Source of the DNA: JBBDIO01 sp040880365
GTDB lineage: Bacteria; Chloroflexota; Anaerolineae; Caldilineales; Caldilineaceae
Length of the DNA: 8,717 nt
Assembly (NCBI GenBank): GCA_040880365.1
Contig: JBBDIO010000021.1
Location: 1-8,717 of the forward strand
Reading direction: 5' to 3'
The notes under the pieces were generated by a model that saw only the letters and a program-made list of their open reading frames with translations, was not told the DNA's origin and did not search any database. This document shows, in pieces, positions 1-4,647 of the stretch. The stretch's first letter is position 1, and each line of letters starts with the position of its first letter. The position numbers and the translations under genes are program-made.

Positions 1-1086
1 CAGGAAGCCCAAACCACCGTGGAAGCCCTGCGCGGCGCAGGGGATATGATTGACCGGCTGCAAACGCAGCTGCACGGGCTGGGCAACCCCAAACAGAAAC
101 ACGCCATCGCCGCGGACCAGGCCGCCAGGCATGACGCTGTCGACGCACGTCGCCAGACTGCGGCCCAGGCACTGGCGACCAGCCAGACCACAGCCGCGGA
201 ACTGGGCACGGCCCTAGCCGATTTTGACGATCTGGATCGCGCATTGGCGCAGGCGCGCGCGGCGTTGCAAAGCCATCTCGATGCCTATCAGGCGGTGCTG
301 GGACACCGGACGCTGGCGCAACAGGTGGAAACCCGCCGCGCGACGCTGGCGAAGGTGTATTCTCAAATTGAATCGGCCCAAGCCGCGCTGGACGCGGCGC
401 AGAAGGCCGCCGACGCGGCCCGTGCCCGCTTCGATGCCCCGGCTTATGCCGCGGCGCGCGAACAGGAACAGACGTTGCGCACCCAGATGGGCGTCCACGA
501 AAGCGAGACCCGCTATACGCGTGAACGGCTGGCGCGTCAGGAGGCGGAGGTGGAGACTCTGCAAGCGCTGGCGCAGGAAATGGCAGAAATGCAGGCCCGC
601 CAGCAGACAATCCAGACGCAGGAGAAATCGCTGGAAAAAATCCGCACGCTGTTGCGCGAGGCCCAGCCCTTTATCGCGCGCGCGTTGGTCCAGCGCATCA
701 GCAGCTCGGCAGAGCAGATTTTTGGCGATATTATGCAGGACTACAGTCGCCATTTGCAGTGGGGCGAGGATTATGGCATTACACTGCGCGTGGACGATCA
801 CGAACGGCAGTTTGCCCAGCTTTCGGGCGGCGAGCAGATGAGCGCGGCCCTGGCGGTGCGCCTGGCGTTGCTGCGCGAAATGAGCAATATCGAAGTGGCC
901 TTTTTCGATGAACCTACCGCCAATCTGGATGAGGCGCGCCGCGAATCACTGGCGCGTCAGATTCTGCAGGTGCGGGGCTTCCGCCAGCTCTTTGTCATCA
1001 GCCACGATGATACCTTCGAGCAGGCGACTCAGAACGTGATCCGCGTGGAGCGGGTGAATGGATCCAGCCGGGTCTATGTGGGCTAG
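1..1086 (+). CDS. sbcC: SbcC/Rad50-type ATPase, C-terminal part (5' end cut by window)
   Basis: This is the C-terminal arm and ATPase lobe of an SMC-like DNA-repair ATPase. In the known family, SbcC/Rad50 pairs with the SbcD/Mre11 nuclease to process DNA ends and hairpins. The frame is open from base 1, so the N-terminal Walker A lobe lies outside the window. Numbering from the in-frame GTG at 19 (not a real start), residues 40-215 are Ala/Gln/Arg/Glu-rich heptad-like coiled coil. The ABC signature LSGGEQ is at 268-273, Walker B with catalytic Glu (VAFFDEP) at 293-299, the D-loop NLDEA at 302-306 and the H-switch SHDD at 328-331. The order and spacing match Rad50 better than SMC proteins. There is no cysteine in the visible part, so any CxxC zinc hook must be upstream; the LGNPKQ segment near residue 21 resembles sequence that follows the hook in relatives. 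The gene ends at TAG 1084-1086 and converges on the glycosyltransferase operon. The class is secure; the choice of SbcC over another Rad50-like ATPase is less so. Confidence 0.88.
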   Translation, partial: QEAQTTVEALRGAGDMIDRLQTQLHGLGNPKQKHAIAADQAARHDAVDARRQTAAQALATSQTTAAELGTALADFDDLDRALAQARAALQSHLDAYQAVLGHRTLAQQVETRRATLAKVYSQIESAQAALDAAQKAADAARARFDAPAYAAAREQEQTLRTQMGVHESETRYTRERLARQEAEVETLQALAQEMAEMQARQQTIQTQEKSLEKIRTLLREAQPFIARALVQRISSSAEQIFGDIMQDYSRHLQWGEDYGITLRVDDHERQFAQLSGGEQMSAALAVRLALLREMSNIEVAFFDEPTANLDEARRESLARQILQVRGFRQLFVISHDDTFEQATQNVIRVERVNGSSRVYVG

Positions 1087-1122
1087 GGAGCAGGGGTTAG
1101 GGGTGCAGGTTCAGGTGGTGGG
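1086..1122 (+). other. G-rich tract at convergent gene junction, possible G-quadruplex
   Basis: Four runs of three or more G occur at 1086-1088, 1093-1096, 1100-1103 and 1120-1122, with loops of 4, 3 and 16 bases. The tract covers the whole 24-bp space between the two convergent stop codons and runs into the 3' end of the minus-strand gene. The first three runs are tightly spaced, but the last loop exceeds the usual 7-base limit, so folding is uncertain. No GC-rich hairpin with a T-tract, as expected for an intrinsic terminator, is visible here on either strand. Confidence 0.25.
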
Positions 1123-1959
1123 AGCGTCTTTGAAATCTGCTACGGGCCTGGGCCGCAGCAGCAGCCAGTAGGGCATGAAGCCGTAGTACCAGGCCAGGAG
1201 CAGACACAGGCGCAGGCCGTGGACGCCATCCTGATAGCCCGCGAGCCGAAAATAGCGGCGTGTGAATTCGCGCAGCGGTTGCAGGATGAAGTTGTGGGGA
1301 CGCGGGTGGATACCCCGTTGCCCCAGGATTTTCGCTTCGTAGGCAGCATAGAAGCGTTGCTTGCGGTGAAAGTGGGTCCAGTTGGCGTAGTTGTGGTGGA
1401 TCAGCGGCGCGTCCAGATAGTGCGCCTCGCCTGCCAGCGTAACAATCTCGTGCACCTGGCGATCGGGGGGATAGTGGGCCGCGCGGCGGCGCAACAGGCG
1501 CAGTTGATAGTCGGGATAGAAGCCCGCGCCGCGTGTTTCGTGCCCTGCAATCAGATTGCGCCGGGGCAGCCAGAAACCGGCAGCCTGGGATTGGCGCGTC
1601 GCATACGCAAGCCGGGCGCGGATTTCCCGGCCCAGTTCGGGTGTGATCCGCTCATCCGCGTCGATAAAGAGGATCCACTCGGCGTGGAGCGTATCCAGCA
1701 CGGCCTGGCGTTGGGCCGCGAAATTGTCGAATGGCCGCTGGATCACCTGTGCGCCCGCGGCCTGTGCCAGCGCGCACGTCGCATCGTTACTGATGGAATC
1801 CCACACCACCACGGCATTTACCCAGGGGGCGACATTCTGCACACATGCCGCAATATGGGCGGCTTCGTTGCGCGCCAATATGACGGCGACCAGATGCGCA
1901 GGGGCACCTTGTGCGGCGGTAGGGATTGCGGGTATTTCGGGTGAAATGTGTGCCATCAT
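1111..1959 (-). CDS. GT2 glycosyltransferase, WaaE/KdtX-like
   Basis: A GT-A fold, family 2 glycosyltransferase of 282 residues that probably transfers a sugar from a nucleotide donor on the cytoplasmic face of the membrane. Motifs: VAVILARNEA at 24-33 opens the nucleotide-binding fold; D54-S-I-S-N-D-A-T61 fits the conserved D-x-x-S-x-D-x-T element; the metal-binding DAD is at 100-102 within LFIDADERIT. Further on are PRRNLIAG (132-139), YPDYQLRLLRR (148-158) and VHE (169-171), a series typical of WaaE-like beta-glucosyltransferases. A hydrophobic C-terminal stretch (249-269) may anchor it to the membrane. The ATG at 1959 is chosen because GAGG sits six bases upstream; the frame can be extended to a TTG at 2007 but that adds an unrelated Arg/Pro-rich leader. 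It is the last gene of the operon, 57 bp after the previous GT2. Family assignment is firm; substrate is unknown, and an LPS role is not implied if the host is Chloroflexota. Confidence 0.88.
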   Translation of the reverse strand: MMAHISPEIPAIPTAAQGAPAHLVAVILARNEAAHIAACVQNVAPWVNAVVVWDSISNDATCALAQAAGAQVIQRPFDNFAAQRQAVLDTLHAEWILFIDADERITPELGREIRARLAYATRQSQAAGFWLPRRNLIAGHETRGAGFYPDYQLRLLRRRAAHYPPDRQVHEIVTLAGEAHYLDAPLIHHNYANWTHFHRKQRFYAAYEAKILGQRGIHPRPHNFILQPLREFTRRYFRLAGYQDGVHGLRLCLLLAWYYGFMPYWLLLRPRPVADFKDAPTT

Positions 1960-1965
1960 GGGCGG

Positions 1966-1969
1966 CCTC
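1966..1969 (-). promoter_or_regulatory. Shine-Dalgarno-like GAGG that sets the GT2 start
   Basis: On the minus strand the bases TGAGG are followed by six bases (CCGCCC) and then ATG at 1959. This is the best ribosome-binding site near this gene, and it favours the ATG at 1959 over the upstream TTG at 2007 and over the adjacent second ATG at 1956. Confidence 0.5.
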
Positions 1970-2016
1970 ACAGGTTGTGAACGTGCAGGCAGATACGCAC
2001 AGCGCAAGGTTGCCTG

Positions 2017-3111
2017 CTATAGACTGAACAGCGTGCAAAACGCATCCAGCTCGCGCTGCATTTCCAGCCCGGTGAGTTGTCCGTGGCGAAAGGCGCGCCA
2101 CGCGCGCACGCGGCCTGCCGCCCAATAGAGCCGCGCCAGGCTGTGGATGGCCCGGCGCTGGGTTGGGCTGTAGAGTTGCGTGTGTTTGCGCATGAAATAG
2201 AGCCGGCTGCGCCACAGACGCACGGTCGTGGCGTGGCGTACCTGGCGACTGCTCTGGGCTTCGTGGTGGATCACCTGGGCGCGCGGCACGGCATAGATGC
2301 CCCACCCGGCGTGGGCCATGCGCAGACACCAGTCCATCTCCTCGCAATACATGAAGAACGTATCATCCAGAGCGCCTACCGCGTCGATAGCGCTGCCCCG
2401 CACCAGCATGGCCGCGCCCAATACGAAATCCACGGGAAAGGGGTCCGTACCCTGCCACTGGCGCGCAGGATAGCGCCCATTGATTCCACTGTGGAGTAGA
2501 CGCGTCCAGATGCGGCGGATACCCGGCAAAATGGGCACGGGTGCGAGATCCAGCACCACCTGCTGCCAGTCGGGAAATGCAAACGCCGCGTGTTGAAAGG
2601 TGCCATCGCCATAGCAGAGCTGCGGGCCGCAGACGGCCGCATGGGGCGCGGATTCCATGAACGCTAGCAGAGTCTCCAGCGCGCCGGGAGTGATTTCGGT
2701 GTCGGGATTGAGCAGCCACACGTAGTCGGGGCGCGGGTAGGTGGGGGCCGTTGTGGTGGTATTCTGGCTGGTGACGCGGGCCGATTTGCGCACGGCTGCC
2801 GGCGCGGCGGTGAAGCCCAGCTGATGCAGCGCGCGGTTGTTGCCGCCGGTGAAGCCCAGATTGCGGTCGGCGGCGATCAGCTGGACGTGGGGAAACTCTG
2901 CCGCGACCATCGCCGCGCTGCCGTCGTGGCTGGCGTTGTCTACCACGATCACCCGCACGCTCTCTATGTTTGCGTCACCTTTTGTGCTGCTATCTGGCAC
3001 AGTGTCATCTGGCACAGTGCCAGATAGCACAGTGTGAGCCTGGATGCTTTGCAGACAGCGGCGCAGGTGGTCGCAGGTGTTATAGCTGACGATGACAATC
3101 GCGATATGCAT
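2017..3111 (-). CDS. GT2 glycosyltransferase, rhamnosyltransferase-like
   Basis: A 364-residue GT-A glycosyltransferase of the WbbL/rhamnosyltransferase type, expected to extend a lipid-linked glycan in the cytoplasm. The N-terminal strand IAIVIVSYNT is at 3-12, VIVVDNASHDGS at 54-65, and NLGFTGGNNRAL at 84-95. The DxD-equivalent LLNPDTEI is at 133-140, and the acceptor-side segment FPVDFVLGAAML at 225-236 leads to FFMYCEEMDWCLR at 252-264 with the likely catalytic acidic residues (Glu257/Glu258/Asp260). The ATG at 3111 starts exactly at the first core strand; the open frame up to 3198 overlaps the preceding gene and is not family-like. The gene starts 5 bp after the lipoprotein stop, so the two are probably translationally coupled. 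The protein is longer than the usual roughly 300 residues, partly because of two low-complexity insertions, at about 27-51 (with a pentapeptide repeat) and about 105-128. Both lie in loops between core elements, so it should remain active. Sugar specificity is not evident. Confidence 0.9.
   Translation of the reverse strand: MHIAIVIVSYNTCDHLRRCLQSIQAHTVLSGTVPDDTVPDSSTKGDANIESVRVIVVDNASHDGSAAMVAAEFPHVQLIAADRNLGFTGGNNRALHQLGFTAAPAAVRKSARVTSQNTTTTAPTYPRPDYVWLLNPDTEITPGALETLLAFMESAPHAAVCGPQLCYGDGTFQHAAFAFPDWQQVVLDLAPVPILPGIRRIWTRLLHSGINGRYPARQWQGTDPFPVDFVLGAAMLVRGSAIDAVGALDDTFFMYCEEMDWCLRMAHAGWGIYAVPRAQVIHHEAQSSRQVRHATTVRLWRSRLYFMRKHTQLYSPTQRRAIHSLARLYWAAGRVRAWRAFRHGQLTGLEMQRELDAFCTLFSL
2988..3034. 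repeat. 15-bp tandem repeat with embedded palindrome, inside GT2 gene
   Basis: On the plus strand ATCTGGCACAGTG occurs at 2992-3004 and again at 3007-3019; a diverged copy (10 of 13 bases) follows at 3022-3034, giving a 15-bp period. The array is also palindromic: TGCTATCTGGCAC (2988-3000) is the exact inverse of 3017-3029, and 3007-3015 is the exact inverse of 3017-3025 around a single base. In the glycosyltransferase frame it encodes the pentapeptides TVLSG, TVPDD and TVPDS, so copy-number change in whole units keeps the frame. Confidence 0.75.
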
Positions 3112-3116
3112 GGGGA

Positions 3117-4556
3117 CTAGGGTACGCCGACCTGGACGGTGACGCGGTCTACATAGTTGTTGGGCACTGAGACGTCCTGGTGGATTAGCCCGCCCCACCA
3201 GAACTCGCTGGCGAGCATGGGTTCTTCGTCAATCAGAATACAGCCTTCGACCTGGCCCGATGTGCCGGGCAGCAGATACCACTGTTCATCGCCGTCGATC
3301 ACGCGCCGTTCCAAATCCTCCTGGCGACCGATGGCCCAGCGAAAGGGAAAATCGGTGCCGGTGGTGTCGTAGTTAATGCCAAATCGCCACACGCCCGACT
3401 GGGGTCCCCAGGGCCGGATGTCGTTGGCTCGGGCCAGGGTGTTGTAATTCTCGCTGATGCCATATTCCTGCCCCGGCCAGGGACCCGATGTGCGGATGGG
3501 CACGGTGCCATGATTGGTGACCACTGCGCGGAAACAGAGCTTTTCGCCCAAAAGCAGGCTAACCGTGCGTCCGTCTGCGCCCTGCCATTCGATTTCGCCC
3601 TGGGCAATGTCGGCGCGGGGTTTGCCCCCTTCGGCAATGGTGAGGTCGCTGGTCACGCGCACCGCATTGCCCGCGGCGTCGCGGGCCTCGGCGATGATGT
3701 AATAGAGTCCGTCGGGCGGCGGTTCCGCGTTGAGATTCACACCCGCTTCATAGCGATATTGGTGATGGCCTTCGTCGGTGGGCAGCACCAATCCGGGAAT
3801 CTGGGCGATGGGAAAGCGAATGGCAGGCGCGGCGGGGTCGATGAGATAGACCGCCATCTGGTCGACTTCCTTGCTAAGATAGTAGCTGATGCTCACCCAA
3901 TCGTCGCGCAGACCGTCCTGGTTGGGGCGAAAGACCTGGGGCACCACGACAAAATTGCGCAGTTCGGGCACGTCGGTATCGGCTTCCTGGAGGGCAATTT
4001 TGCCCTGGGCCAGTTCAGGGGGGCCGAGCTGGGTTTCGGGCGTTGCTGTGGCATCCTCTTGTCCGGCGTGCTCGACGATGGGCAGGTTGGCGGCTGCGTC
4101 ATCTCCGGTGGGCGGGGCATCGCTCGCGACGGCGCGGGCTTCAATCGTCCAGCGATAGTCGCCATCGGGCAGCACATGGCTCAGGATCTCCTGGGTGCCA
4201 TAGGCCGTTTCGCGCGTGATAGGTTGATCGACCACGCCCCCCCAGAACACGCTGTAATCGCCCGGCGAGCGGCGCTGATTCTGGCGGAAGTAATACCGTT
4301 CGCCCTCGCTATTTTCAAAATAAATGCTCACCGCCGCGCTGCGGCGCAGGCTATAGCGAATCTCCGTCACGTCTTCGCGGCCATCGGCGTTGGGCGTGAT
4401 GAAATCGGGCGCAACCGCCACATCATAGAGCAACGGTCCGGCGGCAAAGTCCAGTTGTCCGCAGCCGGCGACGAGGATTGCCAGCACCAGCGCCAGCCCG
4501 CCGCGGGTCACACTGCGGGTCACGCGGCGTAATATCTGTAGAATACGTATGTTCAT
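3117..4556 (-). CDS. Lipoprotein with two FlgD-like Ig modules and an unassigned C-terminal domain
   Basis: A 479-residue predicted lipoprotein. Basic residues and a hydrophobic stretch (21-30) lead to the lipobox VAGC with the lipidated cysteine at 32, so it should be anchored on the outer face of the cytoplasmic membrane. Two related beta-sandwich modules follow, at about 44-142 and 198-308. Each opens with a P-N-x-D-G-x-x-D element (PNADGRED at 55-62, PNQDGLRD at 211-218), continues with an I-x-Y-x-L strand and closes with PDG-x-Y (130-134 and 281-285). This resembles FlgD Ig-like domains. The modules are joined by an acidic Pro/Ala/Thr-rich linker (about 143-197). The region 320-479 looks like a separate all-beta domain: it has a strand with VVTNHGTVPIR (345-355), many aromatics, and cysteines at 341 and 439. 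I do not recognise it with certainty; it recalls CARDB-like modules. There is no catalytic motif. It sits between the GT-C and GT2 genes, 91 bp after the former, which suggests an accessory or scaffold role in surface-glycan assembly. Function unknown. Confidence 0.8.
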   Translation of the reverse strand: MNIRILQILRRVTRSVTRGGLALVLAILVAGCGQLDFAAGPLLYDVAVAPDFITPNADGREDVTEIRYSLRRSAAVSIYFENSEGERYYFRQNQRRSPGDYSVFWGGVVDQPITRETAYGTQEILSHVLPDGDYRWTIEARAVASDAPPTGDDAAANLPIVEHAGQEDATATPETQLGPPELAQGKIALQEADTDVPELRNFVVVPQVFRPNQDGLRDDWVSISYYLSKEVDQMAVYLIDPAAPAIRFPIAQIPGLVLPTDEGHHQYRYEAGVNLNAEPPPDGLYYIIAEARDAAGNAVRVTSDLTIAEGGKPRADIAQGEIEWQGADGRTVSLLLGEKLCFRAVVTNHGTVPIRTSGPWPGQEYGISENYNTLARANDIRPWGPQSGVWRFGINYDTTGTDFPFRWAIGRQEDLERRVIDGDEQWYLLPGTSGQVEGCILIDEEPMLASEFWWGGLIHQDVSVPNNYVDRVTVQVGVP

Positions 4557-4647
4557 GTTTCCAGTCTAGCAAATGTTTCGGGCTGGGCAAAGCACACAGG
4601 CTCGACATTTGCGCAAACAGCAGTTGATCCGAGTCGTTGACATAGGG
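4557..4647 (-). other. Longest gap in the operon, with a weak inverted repeat
   Basis: This 91-bp space between the GT-C stop and the lipoprotein start is the longest non-coding stretch in the window. CAAATGT (4570-4576) is the exact inverse of ACATTTG (4605-4611), with 28 bases between, too far apart and too poorly paired inside to be a convincing terminator. No convincing promoter or strong ribosome-binding site is seen; the bases just before the lipoprotein ATG read CTGGAAAC. Confidence 0.3.

Noticed and set aside
214..841. Overlapping open frames on both strands inside the SbcC region
   Set aside because: They are Arg/Cys/Trp-rich shadow frames; the coiled coil and ABC signatures lie in the frame running from base 1 to 1086.
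1960..2007. Upstream TTG start for the WaaE-like GT2
   Set aside because: It adds 16 Arg/Pro-rich residues without family support, whereas ATG 1959 has a GAGG six bases upstream.
2988..3034. Short CRISPR-like array
   Set aside because: Units are contiguous with a 15-bp period and no unique spacers, lie within a coding frame and are only three copies.
3112..3198. Upstream start for the rhamnosyltransferase-like GT2
   Set aside because: The extension overlaps the end of the lipoprotein gene and is not family-like; ATG 3111 begins exactly at the core first strand.
3510..4532. Long plus-strand open frame of 340 codons opposite the lipoprotein gene
   Set aside because: It is antisense to a gene with clear lipobox and domain motifs, has no recognisable domain, and such antisense frames are expected in GC-rich coding DNA.
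4570..4611. Intrinsic terminator or internal promoter before the lipoprotein gene
   Set aside because: The 7-bp arms are 28 bases apart with no paired extension or T-tract. The best -35/-10-like pair (TTGCCC/TAGACT) would leave almost no leader before the ATG.
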